NCBI RefSeq assembly: GCF_000497045.1
Contig: NW_015961953.1
Span: 124,001 to 188,000 of the forward strand
Reading direction: 5' to 3'
DNA: 64,000 nucleotides
Origin: Kalmanozyma brasiliensis GHG001
Taxonomy: Eukaryota > Basidiomycota > Ustilaginomycetes > Ustilaginales
Shown: positions 40,877-51,587 of the stretch, in pieces
Numbering within the stretch: position 1 is the first letter of the stretch
Layout: each line of letters begins with the position of its first letter
Translations under genes and position numbers: made by a program
Notes under the pieces: generated by a model
Database searches by the model: none
The model's input: the letters and a program-made list of their open reading frames with translations, nothing else
Told to the model about the DNA's origin: nothing

Positions 40877-41906
40877 GCGTGATGGTAAAAAGAAGCTCGA
40901 ACAACGCGTAGCGATATGAATTGAGCAGCTTGGTGCAAAGAGAGACTCTCTCCGCGACGCTTGCCATTTGTGGTTCGGACAAGGCAGTCACTGCCACGTG
41001 TTAACAGAGACGAGCGGCCGATCGGTCCCGGACGGTCTCGCTGTTGATGCTGATACATCGTCGATACTCTTGATGTTGCTCGTGACAGCTGCTCAGCTCC
41101 GATACAGTATGAACAAAGACACGCCTTGCGGCAATCTCTCCAGCGCCTCCGCCAAAAGGATCATTTTCGCAAATCTGACATTTTTCTATTTTCCACCACT
41201 TTTGACCGGTGCGGCGTTCCAAGCGAGCCTGCAAACCCTTTTCCAACTCCGGTCCGCAGGGAGCGTGTGACGCCGGCATCTTCGGTAGAAAGCCACGGTC
41301 TGTTGTTCTTTCTCGACGGACCGTTGGAATAGTCTTTCTTGCCGAACGTCCAATAATGACCTCATTGCGTTGTCCTGACTTTCAAGACAAGATGCTTTTT
41401 GTCCGTTCCTGTGGGTCGCTTCTCGAATCGAAGGCAATCTGCGTGACTTGCTTCGACCCATATTGTCATGTGTGTATGACGGCGGGCCGGTCGTCTCCCT
41501 CCCACAGTGCTCAGTGAGGCGCGAGCAGATGGCTTCGGGTTCGGGAATGCAGACGAACAGCTTCTCGGGTGGACGAGAGGGACTAGCTTCGGCGAAACGC
41601 CTTGAAAATTGCCCGACGCGGGGGTAAAAGAGAAGCGTTTCTTGACACGGAGTGGCATGCCTGGTTTAACCGAGCTTGTGTTTCCATCGACCGTCCACAA
41701 GAACTTCTCCGACTTGCCCAATGATGTCTCTGATAGACTGAGCTTGTGCGCCGAGTCATCATCGGTGTGGGGGAAGCCTCATCTTGAACCCTGACCGGCA
41801 GAGCTTGCCCTTGACTTAGCCTCGGGTACTCTTTCGATCCTGTGGTTGAGTGTGCTTCCCTTTCGTAGATGAAGCTCAGCGAGACACGGTCGGCGGCCCT
41901 GGAGAG

Positions 41907-41913
41907 TATATAT
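41907..41913 (+). promoter_or_regulatory. TATA box of the sugar transporter gene
   Basis: TATATAT, 83 bp upstream of the start codon at 41996, a usual fungal position for a short leader. Confidence 0.55.
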
Positions 41914-41995
41914 CTACGTCAAGCCCAGCGCTTCTGTCCCCTTTTGACACCCTTCGTTTCTGAGACCGCCGCTACCCTTTCGAAAGCAGCCCAAG

Positions 41996-44159
41996 ATGGA
42001 GTCCGCCGACACCCACACTCTTGTTGCGGCCACGCCCATTGACAATGCAGACAAGCTCAAGAAGACCCCTTCCCCAAACAACGTCTACAAGACTAACTCC
42101 CTTCAACATGTTGACTCGACCGACTTTCCCGAGCTGCCAGAACCCTTCTGGAGCAAGTACCTCCCCAATCCGTACAGCGAGAAGCGTGTGCTCAACCTCA
42201 CCCCCTTCCAGATGAAGTGGGCCGTCCAGCTCGTCGCCGGTATCGCCATTCTGTTCTTTGGTTTCGGTGAGTAGGTCCCAAAGACGCAAGGCAGGTCAAC
42301 AGCGCTGCGACTAATCATTCCGAGACGACGTGTCCGCAATCATACAGATCAAGGTGTCATGTCAGGCGTCAACGAATCCAAAGACTACCTCCGCCTCATG
42401 GGCACCGCTTCGGGCGTCGATGGCAACGAGACAGAGCGAGACAGCGCTGCTATCGGTGGAATCGTCGCTATCTACTACCTCGGCACGTTGCTGGGCGGTT
42501 TCCTTGGTGGTTATATGGCCGACAATGCTGGTCGCATGAAGACCATCCTCTTTGGCTCCTTCTGGGTCGTTCTCGGCGCCTCCCTTCAGGTCTCCGCCCA
42601 GAACATCACATGGATGATGATTGCCAGAGTACTCTGTGGCATAGGAACAGGTATGTAAAATGCTCTGGTAGTTGTACCACCGCGATGCGAAACATGGCAG
42701 TCGGTCGATCCGTTCATCTCGCCTCTCCCCTTCCAGAAGCTCTGACACGCCCGCTCTCTGTCTCTCGTTCTTGTGACCAGGAATCTACAATGCCGTGGTG
42801 CCTGTCTGGGTAGCCGAGCTGTCCCGTCATGACAAACGCGGGCAGGCCATCGGGTTTGAGTTCACTGCAAACATCGCGGGTACGTATCGAAAATTCACGG
42901 CGATAGTGAGGCGATCACGAAAAGTCACTGATACGATCTCCAGCTTCCGCATCACAGGTCTAGCCCTAGTCTACTGGATCTCTTTCGCAGTGAGAGACAT
43001 GGAAACGGGAGGATTCAACTGGCGCTTTCCCCTAGCCTTCCAACTTATCTTCATCATCATGTTGGTCGCCTGTCTGCCGTTCTTCCCCGAATCGCCACGC
43101 TGGCTGGCCAAGATGGGGCGAGTCGACGAAGCGCGTCGCATCCTCTCTCGATTGCGCGAGCAGGACGTCGAAGTCGAGCGCGAGCTGCAGGAGATTCTCG
43201 CCGTAGCCAGGGTGGAGCGTGTTCGTCAAGGAAACGGCGAGGACGGCTTCCTTCATATGTTGTGGACGTCGGACGGCAAGCTTCATATCCGACGCAGGAT
43301 CATCCTTGTCGTGTGGCTCCAGATCTTGCAAGAGCTGGCCGGAATCGGAGTCATCACGGTCTACGCTCCTACCGTCTTCCGGTCGGGCGGGTTCAGCGAT
43401 ACACTCGCTCGCCTGCTCTCTGGATTCAACGATGTGAGTGCCCCACTGCGGCGTGAATACGATGCATGTTGACTTCTGACTGACGTTTGCTCATCTTTGT
43501 TTCCTGTTCAAAAGGTGTCGTACATGTTCTCAGTCCTGATCGCCGTCTTCCTTCTCGACCGTACCGGTCGCCGCAAGACGCTCTACTGGGGCAACATCGT
43601 CATGGGGATCTGCCTGTTCATCGCCGGCGTCGCAGCCAAATACTCACTCCAATACGGCGCTGAGTCGGCGACACCCGATCTGGCGCTTGCCAAGCGATGG
43701 GGCGCTGCTCTCGCAGCCATGGTCTTCCTCTACACGGCCACATTCGGCGCCACCTGGCTCAGCGTCCCCTGGCTGTATCCAACCGAGGTGTTCCCCTTGT
43801 TCATCCGTGCCAAGGGCGGAAGCTGGTCCGTGTTCGGTTGGAGTATCGGCAATGGCATCGTGACCGAGATCACGCCGTTCTTGTTCAACGCGATCAGCTA
43901 CAACACTTTGTAAGTCATCTCTCTGAGCTCCAAGGGAAGAGAAACATCGAACTGACACGTGCGCCTTTGTCCCAGCTTCCTCTTTGGAGCACTCAACTTC
44001 TTCTGCCTGCCCTTCGTGTGGGCCTTCTACCCCGAGACGAGCTGTCGTTCGCTCGAGTCGATCGACGAGCTGTTCGAGTCCGATTCAGCGTTCATCGCTT
44101 TCGACAAGCGACTCACGCAAGTCAGAAGAGAGAGCCTCGACGAGACGCACAAAGCCTGA
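41996..44159 (+). CDS. MFS sugar transporter
   Basis: Six exons: 41996-42266, 42348-42650, 42781-42879, 42958-43433, 43515-43909 and 43976-44159, giving 575 residues. Introns are 81, 130, 78, 81 and 66 nt with GTGAGT, GTATGT, GTACGT, GTGAGT and GTAAGT donors; all junctions keep frame. Twelve membrane helices are expected. Sugar-porter signatures are FDQGVMSGV after helix 1, GGYMADNAGRMKT, PESPRWLAKMGRVDEA before the central loop, and DRTGRRKT. The PETSCRSLESIDELFE C-terminus is typical of plasma-membrane sugar and polyol permeases of the fungal hexose/lactose-permease group. The substrate cannot be read from sequence. A TATA box lies upstream. The stop codon is only 85 nt from the stop of the convergent neighbour. 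Confidence 0.93.
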
Positions 44160-44244
44160 GCCTCACATATACGAATACAAATCCTACTCCGTCGTTGTGG
44201 TATCGTGTAGTGTACATGAATCGGTTTCCACTCTATGCAAAACG

Positions 44245-44841
44245 CTACTCCTGCTTGGCGGAGATCTTCTTGGCCTCGCGCTTCGCCTGCTTCTTCAACG
44301 ACCTTCTCGATCCTCTCTGTTCCACCTTCTCCTCCACTACCTTCTTTTCGGTCTGCTCGTCTCTGGCCTTGATCGGCGACTGAAACGTGCTACTCGCCCA
44401 AAGAATCGCGCACACGGTCGCGCCACCACTGAGCCACACCATCTGTCTCGGATCCGCCCCCTCGGGATAGTACCCACTGCGCTTCCTAACATCGTTCTCG
44501 TAGGTGATGCAGAGCATGGTTGCAGCCAACAGTCCCAGGACCGTTCCCACGACCGGGTTGCCCGGGATCCGCAAGCGAGTGCGCAGCTCGTAGTTGATCA
44601 GTGCCGCAACGTCTTTGAATGCGAGGAGGAAGAATGCGGCGACGATGGTGGTGAGTGCGAGGGCGTAGAACGAGGGCTGAGTGTGTGCAATCGGCCACTT
44701 GGGTTGGGCAAGCTGGAAGATCTCGCCGGGTTGCAGGGTTTGTAGTGCCGTGGGCACACGTGGCGCTGCGGGAGCGATCAGGAACTCGCGGTAGTTCGCT
44801 GGGAACATGGGTATGCGCGTTGGCGGTGTCACTTCCAGCAT
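44245..44841 (-). CDS. Small uncharacterised membrane protein
   Basis: A 198-residue protein that I cannot name. Three hydrophobic segments of membrane-spanning length are visible: around 56-82 (SFYALALTTIVAAFFLLAF), 94-113 (NPVVGTVLGLLAATMLCITY) and 132-152 (VWLSGGATVCAILWASS). The last ~45 residues are very basic and helical (RRSLKKQAKREAKKISAKQE), probably cytosolic. The absence of a cleavable signal peptide and the N-terminal Pro-rich stretch suggest an internal-membrane protein, such as ER; this is inference. The ATG at 44841 begins the frame. It shares a 241-bp divergent promoter with the ribokinase gene and converges with the transporter. Confidence 0.75.
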   Translation of the reverse strand: MLEVTPPTRIPMFPANYREFLIAPAAPRVPTALQTLQPGEIFQLAQPKWPIAHTQPSFYALALTTIVAAFFLLAFKDVAALINYELRTRLRIPGNPVVGTVLGLLAATMLCITYENDVRKRSGYYPEGADPRQMVWLSGGATVCAILWASSTFQSPIKARDEQTEKKVVEEKVEQRGSRRSLKKQAKREAKKISAKQE

Positions 44842-45082
44842 CTTGGCAAAGGTGAGGGGGTGGTGGATGATGGTCAGGAAGACTCGGAGGTGAGTGCGAA
44901 GATGGATGGCCCCGGCGGTAATTTCGTGCGGAAAACGGGACTGCAGATGATCGTCATCACACCTGCCAAAAAGACCAACACAAGCTTCCGACTGTCAAGC
45001 CGAAGATCCGACCCTCCCACCTCCCCACCCTTTTCCTTCCAACCAGCACTCACTCGTAACAATCGATCGACGCATCGACACA

Positions 45083-46144
45083 ATGTCGTCCTTCTCGCAC
45101 AAGCCCTTCTGCCTGGTCAAGTCGTCCATCAACATCGACGAGACCTTCCTCGTCCCACACATTGTCCGACCAGGCGAGACCATCTCCTCTACCGGCCTTG
45201 TCTCTCGCCCCGGCGGCAAGGGAGCCAATGTCTCTGCTGCGATCGCACTCGCAGGGGCCACCGTCTCGTTCTCGGGCGCCGTCGGCAAGGATGCTCCCTG
45301 GCCGTTGGACGAGCTCAAGTCCCGACATGTCGTTGTGGATGACGCAGAGATCTTGGAGGATGTCCCCACAGGCAGGGCTTTCATTCAGATCGCCGAGGAT
45401 GGCGAGAACAGCATCGTGCTCCTGAAGGGAGCCAACTTTGCGAAGGGCAAGAGCACGGATCCAGCACAAGCATGGGGCGACAGGACGATCACCCATTTGG
45501 TGCTGCAGAATGAGATTCCCCTCGAAACGACGATCGCTTTTGCACAGCACGCCAAGTCGAGCAAGGTAGGGAATCACGTCACGACCATCTTCAACCCGTC
45601 GCCCATGCTCAGCAAGGAGGAGGTGGAGAAGTTCCCATGGAGCGATATCGACGTGCTCGTGGTCAACGAGGGCGAGAGTCTAGAACTGCTGCGTGTGCTC
45701 CAGCCATCGGAAGCGTCGGCGTTGGAGGGGCTCTCGGAAGGAGATGAAAGGTCAAAGAAGGTGCTAGAGACGCTGTCGGGTCTCGAGCATTTCAGCAGCA
45801 CCGCATGGATCGTTCTGACCCGCGGGGGGCAGGGTGTCATGGCCAACGTGATCCTGTCCGACAGCTCAGATCGAACGTTCTTCAACGTGCCACCGTTCAA
45901 GCCGAAGCAGGTCAAAGACACCACGGGTGCGGGCGACACGTTTGCAGGAAACTTGGTCGCTGCGTTGATGGGGCACAATGTGGATGGAGGCGAAGGGCTG
46001 CTGGAGTCAGCTCGTCCCAACAGCAGGAAGTTTGTTGAAGAGGCGCTGAAGTGGGCCTCGAAAGCGGCAGCCCTGGCGTGCGAGAAGGAAGGCGCCATGC
46101 AGAGCATTCCGAGTGCGGAAGAGGTCAAGCCGAGGAGCTCATGA
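45083..46144 (+). CDS. RBK1: Ribokinase (PfkB family)
   Basis: A 353-residue sugar kinase that phosphorylates D-ribose to ribose-5-phosphate for nucleotide synthesis and the pentose-phosphate pathway. The PfkB N-terminal signature (SRPGGKGANVSAAIALAGA) follows a substrate-binding strand beginning SSINIDETF. The C-terminal signature DTTGAGDTFAGNLVAALM contains the catalytic Asp and anion hole. An NPSPML segment and VVNEGES (NxxE, metal/phosphate site) lie between. Length is slightly above bacterial ribokinase (~310) because of loop insertions. PfkB relatives such as adenosine kinase are less likely given the NxDE entry motif and GGKGAN wording. It converges with the aspartate aminotransferase gene, 168 nt away. 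Confidence 0.9.
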   Translation: MSSFSHKPFCLVKSSINIDETFLVPHIVRPGETISSTGLVSRPGGKGANVSAAIALAGATVSFSGAVGKDAPWPLDELKSRHVVVDDAEILEDVPTGRAFIQIAEDGENSIVLLKGANFAKGKSTDPAQAWGDRTITHLVLQNEIPLETTIAFAQHAKSSKVGNHVTTIFNPSPMLSKEEVEKFPWSDIDVLVVNEGESLELLRVLQPSEASALEGLSEGDERSKKVLETLSGLEHFSSTAWIVLTRGGQGVMANVILSDSSDRTFFNVPPFKPKQVKDTTGAGDTFAGNLVAALMGHNVDGGEGLLESARPNSRKFVEEALKWASKAAALACEKEGAMQSIPSAEEVKPRSS

Positions 46145-46312
46145 GCCACGACCGCTGACCAGCACAAAGTCACCTCAGAAATAAGAAAGTCATCCAAAGA
46201 GCAGCAGTGGTTGTGTCTTGCACAAATCACGATGATGCGATGTGTCAAAGAAGCATATGCAATTGCAGAGAGCATGAACGAGGAATATCGACAAGGAAAG
46301 TAGAATGCGGAA

Positions 46313-47668
46313 TCACTTCTTCTCGCGAACCACCTTGTCGATCCAGCTGGCGACATACTCGACGTTGTTGGTGGTGAGACCAGCCATAGAGATACGCGAG
46401 TTGGCGGTGAGATAGATGTGGCCCTCCTCGAGCAGGCGCTTGCACTGGTTGACGTCGAGCCCCAAGAAGGTGAACATGCCGATCTGCTTGAGGATGTGGT
46501 CCCAGTTGCCCGGCGTCTCGAACTTCTTTGTCAGCAGGTCGAAGAGGCTCTGTCGCATGGTGATGATCCTGCCTGCCATCTCCTTGACATCCTTCTGCCA
46601 CTGCGCGAAGAGTGCCTTGTCGGTAAGGATCATCTTGACGACCCTCGCGCCGAACGCAGGGGGATTGGAGATCTCCGAGCGCTGAATCGCCGCGAGCTGC
46701 GAGAAGACCGCCGCGTTCTGCTCCGGAGTCGCCGACACGACGTGGAGCGCACCGACACGCTCGCCGTACAACCCGGCGTTCTTGGCAAAGCTCTGGCAGA
46801 TGAGCAACGGAATGCTCTTGCGGGCCACAAAGTGACGCACCGCCCACGCATCGCGGTCGAGATCACCCGATGCAAAGCCCTGGTAGGCGCAGTCGAAGAA
46901 GGCGAAGTGGCCCTTGTCGGCGAAGATGTCGGCAATCTGCTTCCACTGCTCCTGCGTCGGGTCGACACCTGTGGGGTTGTGCGCACACGCGTGTAACAAG
47001 AAGACGCTCTGGTTCTTGGCCTGCTTGAGCGTGTTGGTGAAGCCCTCAAAGTCGAGCGCGATGGTCTTGGCATCGTAGTAGGGGTAGTCGACGGGCTTGA
47101 TGCCCACCTGGTTGAAGATGGCCTTGTGGTTGGCCCAGGTGGGATTTGAGATGTAGATCTGACGGTCGACACCGAAGGCCTGGTACTGGTAGAATCGCTG
47201 CAGGAAGACGGCGCCCAAGTGGTTGGCACCGGTGCCGGAGATGGTCTGGACCGAGGCGACACGCTTCTCAGCGATGGCGAGCGAGTCGGCACCGAGAATG
47301 AGCTGGGCAGCGGCAGAGGTGAACTCGGGAAGACCGGTGATGGAGAGGTACTCGTGGTCGACCGACTCGTCGGCGATGAGGTCGGATTGCGCCTTTTTGA
47401 CCGAGGGGAGGACGTAGGGCTTGCCGTTGTTGTCACGGTAGGCACCGACACCGAGGTTGACTTTCTGCTTGTAGGAATCAGCCTCGTAGGAGGCAGTCAG
47501 CTTGAAGATGCTGTTATTGGTCACATAGTCGCCGGCGTAGGATGTCAGCGGTTGCAATCGAAGGACGAGGAGACGTAGTGTGGGGGAGGCGGCTACTTAC
47601 GCATCTTCAGGAGCCTGAGGAACAGCGCTCCACACAGCAAGAGCTGGAGTTTGGTCAAGGGAGCCCAT
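46313..47668 (-). CDS. Aspartate aminotransferase, PLP-dependent
   Basis: Two exons, 47601-47668 and 46313-47510, with a 90-nt intron (GTAAGT donor, AATAACAG acceptor), give 421 residues. The class-I aminotransferase fold is clear: NLGVGAYRDNNGKPYVLPSV, TWANHKAIFNQVG, HACAHNPTGVDPTQEQW, and the PLP-lysine motif SFAKNAGLYGERVGA. It converts aspartate and 2-oxoglutarate to oxaloacetate and glutamate. The start MGSLDQTPALAVW has no mitochondrial presequence and the C-terminus (REKK) has no PTS1, so this form should be cytosolic. The ATG has A at -3 and G at +4. A PTS2-encoding exon upstream on the same strand could create a peroxisomal form; see the separate entry. Confidence 0.96.
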
Positions 47669-48291
47669 GATGAATGTGGTCAGCTCGAGTATCTTTGGTA
47701 CGGAGACGAGACGTTGAAGACGTTGTTGGAAGAGATGAAGCTGGACTAGATAAGGCTGGCGAAGAGGTTTAGTGTTGGAAGAATCACCCACGGCAACCAG
47801 CTGGGTTGTTCTCCGATCGAGGGCAGCTGACCGCGGTGTGTAATTTAGCTGGAGTCACTGCAATTTCGCGGGGCTGCGCCTTTCTTGTGAGCGTGACCCT
47901 GCGCGAGATTGCCGATACGCGCTGCGCTGCCACCCTTGAGCCCAAATTACGGAGTCAGGACCGGCGACATCGCACCGTACCGCCGCAACTCTGCCAACTG
48001 CCTTCCCGGACGACACACAATATTCGCCAATCCCATTTCGTACGCGACCTAACACCACGGGCTCGAGCGAGCCATGCCGGATCGGATGGAAAGGGATGCC
48101 CGCGAGCCGCACCATGACAGACGCATCCAACCTCATGCTGCAGCAAACACCAAATGTCGCTCGTCCCATCATCTGTCCTCCGCCAGCCTGATCGCTTCTG
48201 CATCCCTTCTCTGCCGACGATGTTGTCGGCTGAATGGTCGCTTTTGCTGCTGAAAGAATGTCGCAAGTCAGCTGGGATGATAAAGACTTAC

Positions 48292-48358
48292 CTGCTTGAC
48301 TGATGCCCTTGTCGCCAGAGATGTGACCCTGAATGCTGCCCAGACGATTTGCTGCCAT
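48292..48358 (-). CDS. Orphan PTS2-encoding first exon, candidate alternative exon of aspartate aminotransferase
   Basis: An ATG in excellent context (AACCATGG) opens a 67-nt exon encoding MAANRLGSIQGHISGDK and a few more residues, ending at a perfect GTAAGT donor (48291). RLGSIQGHI matches the peroxisomal targeting signal type 2 pattern R-L-x5-H-[LIA]. A 42-nt intron to TTTCAG at 48250, with CTGAC branch site, is possible, but the following sequence shows no thiolase or other PTS2-enzyme motif. Alternatively, the donor can join a TTATCTAG acceptor at 47746 with an upstream CTAAA branch site. Codon G|TC is then restored and the frame runs without stop through the aminotransferase ATG at 47668. 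A truncated thiolase relic is the other reading. Confidence 0.5.
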
Positions 48359-48893
48359 GGTTGCTGTGGTTGATCGGGGCTGAGAGGATACCGCTGGAAT
48401 GAAAGCTTCCGGATCGCAGTACTGAGATGTCGAAGCGAGCTTGTCTAGTCGATCAAATAGTAAGCTGAGGGTTGGTGGGACAAGGACGAGATGGAAAGAG
48501 ATCAGTTCGAAAGGAAGAGGTGCAATGACGACCACAACCGGTTACTTGAACTCCAAGCAGGCAGACCATGAAGAAGCCGGCCCAGGACGGAGTCTGCAGG
48601 TGCGGATCGCTAGATGCGGGGTCCAGATGCTTAGTCGCGTGAGCTCAGTTGGGAATTTGTCTTGTGAGAGCGAGGGTGTCCAGATCGAGAAAATCCGGGA
48701 TGCATCGGAGTCGACGATGGCTCTCCTGTCTGCCGCGCAAGAATTTCCATGCTTACCCCCGGGCTGCATTACAGTATCATCAAGGTTTGGAGTCGCTATA
48801 CATGGTCTCATAGATCTTATGTCGCCTCCTTCGTTTCGACGCTCAACAGACGAGCAGCAATGCCCGAGCTTGCAGGGACACCATGATGCATTT
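48359..48893. other. 3' flank of HPR1 and promoter region of the PTS2 exon
   Basis: Open frames on both strands lack features. The final ~90 bases before 48358 (minus strand) look like a leader. Confidence 0.5.
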
Positions 48894-51587
48894 CTAGGAC
48901 GTAGCTTCCGACATCTCCACGTCTTGTTCCTGAACTGCAGATGTCTCCGGCCCTGAAGTGGGATCGGCTTCTGCTGCTTGCCCTTCTTCCATAACGTCTG
49001 ATCCTCCTGCTGCCGCCTCCGTTAGGGTGACCCCGTCTTCTGGCTGTGATGCCTCCGCTGTTGGCACGGCAGGGATCGCAATCGGGATGTCAGAGGCATC
49101 TTTGGCTGCCTGGCTGTCGCCTGCTTTTGTTGTTTCCTCGGTAGCCTGAGTGTCCGGCTCTGCCTGCGCAGGAATGGCGGTCGCTGGCGCTCCATCCTGT
49201 ACGCTTTCGAGTGTAGCTTGTGGTGCATCAGCGTCTGCTGCCTCAGTAGCGGCTTGTTGAGAACCACCATCTGCAGCCCTTCCAGCCCCTTCCTCGCTCT
49301 TTGCGGCACTCTCGTCGGCCGTGGGCGGTGCCGGCACAGGCACTGCCTTTGGCTTCGGCTGTGGGTTGCGCTCCTCCTCCATCACCTTCAGCAATCCCTC
49401 GATATCCTCGGGTCGACTAAGCCTGCCAAATAGGTGCAAGTTGTCCCGACTGGCAACCCGTAACGCCCTCCATGCCAGGCTCTGCATCGTCTCGATGATC
49501 GCCTGTGCCCGCTCATCATTGTCCAGCTTGTTCCGCTCGTCATTGCCGAGCTTTGCCTCTGGTAGCGTCGAATCGATGCCGAGCTGCTTCTTTCGCATGT
49601 CGAGCTTCATCTTTTCGCGTTGAATCGACTTGTTGTAGTGCTCCAAGCTGGGCACGGCAGGAAAGATCTCGAGCTCCTCCAGTCCGTCGGTCGGAACGGT
49701 GACGTACTCGCCCATCTCGTTCTCCTCTCGTCTTGTACCTGGGACCGGTGGTTTCAGTCCATCTTGCCACAGCTCTGAGAGGGCTGCTGTGCCGAGCTTG
49801 TGCGGATACGGTTCGGGTTTGCGCAGCAGCGAGGCTCGAGCTGACGCGAATTGGGCAATCTGCTCCGGCGACAGCGGCGGCTTCTCGATCGAGGGACAAG
49901 ATTCCGTCTTCCATCGAATCCAGTTGGTTTCGCGCTTGAGCACCTCCAGCACCGATTCGAGGAACAGCCGTCCATCCGGCTGAATCTCGCGGATCAGTGC
50001 CTGGATCTCCCTCCATGTGGATCGAATCCAGCGCTCGTCCGCATCCTCGAGGGTGAAGAGCGCTTGCAGGGCCTTGTTCTTCCACTCCTTCCAGCTCTCC
50101 TTGGCCGTTGGTGTGAAGGAGAGGAGATACTGAAACAGGACAAAGTACTGCACCAGGATGTGCTTGCGAAAGGATGTGTCGCGGATCTCGTACTCGAACA
50201 GCTTGCGTCCCGTGAGGTATGTAGGGAAGAAGTGGCCGCTTTCGGTGGCCGCCGCCTCTGCTTCTGCTGAGCCTGTTGTCTCTTCCATATCTTCGTCTGC
50301 GTCGGTACCATTTGTTCTGACACCGTCCAAAATGTCAGGTCGCAGTCTCTTAGAAGCAGGTCCGTCGTCCTTGTTGCCTATCAACCTGCCTGCGATGTAG
50401 CCGGTGTTTGTCGTGCCGTTCTCGAGTCGCCTCTTGCTGGACGATGGCGTGACGCTTCCGGACGCTGTTTGCGACGCTGTGCCCGTGTTACCGCTGAGTT
50501 TGGCCTCCTCAGCGCTTGCTGCACCTGCGAGCTCCTTCTCGCGTTTTGTCACGGCGCCAAACAGCTTGAGGATCTTTGCCGTGCTGATTCTCAGCTCGGC
50601 CATCGCGCCCTTGGCTCCGTCGGGAGCTGGATCGTCGTCCGAGTCGAGACGATCTGCCTCTCCAGCTTCGACAGGTGTAGCACTCCTCGTTGACGGTCGT
50701 GATGAATCCTGTGCGCCCATGAGGAGAGGTGGATTGGCAAAGAAGCGCTGCACCTTCCAGAAGAGCTCGTAGAAGTCGTAGTCGACCTTGAAGATCTGGT
50801 CCCTCTCATCAGCGTCAGCGCCGTCGCCGACCTCGTCTTCGGCGTCCTCCGTCCTTTCCTCGATGTGCGTTTTGTTCTCGACATTGAAGTCGCCGCGCAG
50901 GTTGACACCGCTCCTCTCGCCGAGAGGGAACACCTTGGCGAGCAGACTGAGAATACGACCGGCAAAGACCGTGTCTTCTTGCGAAGGCTTGGACAGTCTC
51001 TTGAGGAGCTCGTTGCATGTTCGAAGCAGAACAGGGCCTTTCCCCCTGCCTGGGTGGAGCCCAATGGTGAGAGGCTTGACTCGCGACTCTGTATACCCAA
51101 AGATCCGTGAGCAGGTCGGAATGGGCTGCGCCTCGATCAGCTCTTCGATCAAAGACAGAGGCAAGAGCGGGTCAATGAGATCGAGGAGCGAGAGGACGAG
51201 GCTGACGTCGAGTCGATCAAATGAGGATGCAAGCTGGCTCTGAAGGGTTCCATCGTCGATGTTGTCCCCTGGGGTTGCTCGCAAGCCTGATGAATCGTCG
51301 AGGACAACTTTGCGGAGCTCGTTGTTGCTGAGCTCCAAGCAAAGATTGCGCAGTCGTACTTCCAGGCTATCTTTGTCTGCCGTCGAAAGATTGCTGACTA
51401 TACCGAAAGCTTCTCTGACATCTTGCGTGTCCGCTATCGGCTTGAGGGCATCGCGGACCTGAGTGAATGGAAGAAGATGCTGCTGAGAATTCGCCCGCCG
51501 CAAGTCGGAAAGTGTCGCGAGCAAGGAGGGTATGAGCTCGGACAAGCACTGGCGAAGTGCGTCCGCAGCTGCTACAGATTGGCTCAT
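48894..51587 (-). CDS. HPR1: THO complex subunit 1 (Hpr1/THOC1)
   Basis: An 897-residue protein without introns. THO couples transcription elongation to mRNA export and suppresses R-loops in the nucleus. The THOC1 fold is seen in VDYDFYELFWKVQRFFANPP, LTGRKLFEYEIRDTSFRKHI, ILVQYFVLFQYLLSFT and LEVLKRETNWIRWKTESCPS. The last ~180 residues are acidic, Ala/Glu/Pro-rich and probably disordered; no death domain is evident, unlike animal THOC1. The start at 51587 (MSQSVAAADALRQ) is preferred; an in-frame ATG at 51650 adds 21 residues. It shares a 255-bp divergent promoter with Y14, another mRNA-processing factor, which may aid co-expression (inference). Confidence 0.93.
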   Translation of the reverse strand: MSQSVAAADALRQCLSELIPSLLATLSDLRRANSQQHLLPFTQVRDALKPIADTQDVREAFGIVSNLSTADKDSLEVRLRNLCLELSNNELRKVVLDDSSGLRATPGDNIDDGTLQSQLASSFDRLDVSLVLSLLDLIDPLLPLSLIEELIEAQPIPTCSRIFGYTESRVKPLTIGLHPGRGKGPVLLRTCNELLKRLSKPSQEDTVFAGRILSLLAKVFPLGERSGVNLRGDFNVENKTHIEERTEDAEDEVGDGADADERDQIFKVDYDFYELFWKVQRFFANPPLLMGAQDSSRPSTRSATPVEAGEADRLDSDDDPAPDGAKGAMAELRISTAKILKLFGAVTKREKELAGAASAEEAKLSGNTGTASQTASGSVTPSSSKRRLENGTTNTGYIAGRLIGNKDDGPASKRLRPDILDGVRTNGTDADEDMEETTGSAEAEAAATESGHFFPTYLTGRKLFEYEIRDTSFRKHILVQYFVLFQYLLSFTPTAKESWKEWKNKALQALFTLEDADERWIRSTWREIQALIREIQPDGRLFLESVLEVLKRETNWIRWKTESCPSIEKPPLSPEQIAQFASARASLLRKPEPYPHKLGTAALSELWQDGLKPPVPGTRREENEMGEYVTVPTDGLEELEIFPAVPSLEHYNKSIQREKMKLDMRKKQLGIDSTLPEAKLGNDERNKLDNDERAQAIIETMQSLAWRALRVASRDNLHLFGRLSRPEDIEGLLKVMEEERNPQPKPKAVPVPAPPTADESAAKSEEGAGRAADGGSQQAATEAADADAPQATLESVQDGAPATAIPAQAEPDTQATEETTKAGDSQAAKDASDIPIAIPAVPTAEASQPEDGVTLTEAAAGGSDVMEEGQAAEADPTSGPETSAVQEQDVEMSEATS

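Larger units (their letters stand above)
40464..41995. other. Divergent promoter region between the Cys-rich and sugar-transporter genes
   Basis: It contains a three-copy 22-bp repeat (40811-40876) and a TATATAT box at 41907. Several short open frames lack supporting features. No gene is called. Confidence 0.5.

Noticed and set aside
47955..48266. Continuation of the PTS2 exon as a thiolase gene
   Set aside because: None of the three frames after the exon shows thiolase motifs, so a full thiolase is excluded. Only a relic or an alternative exon remains possible.
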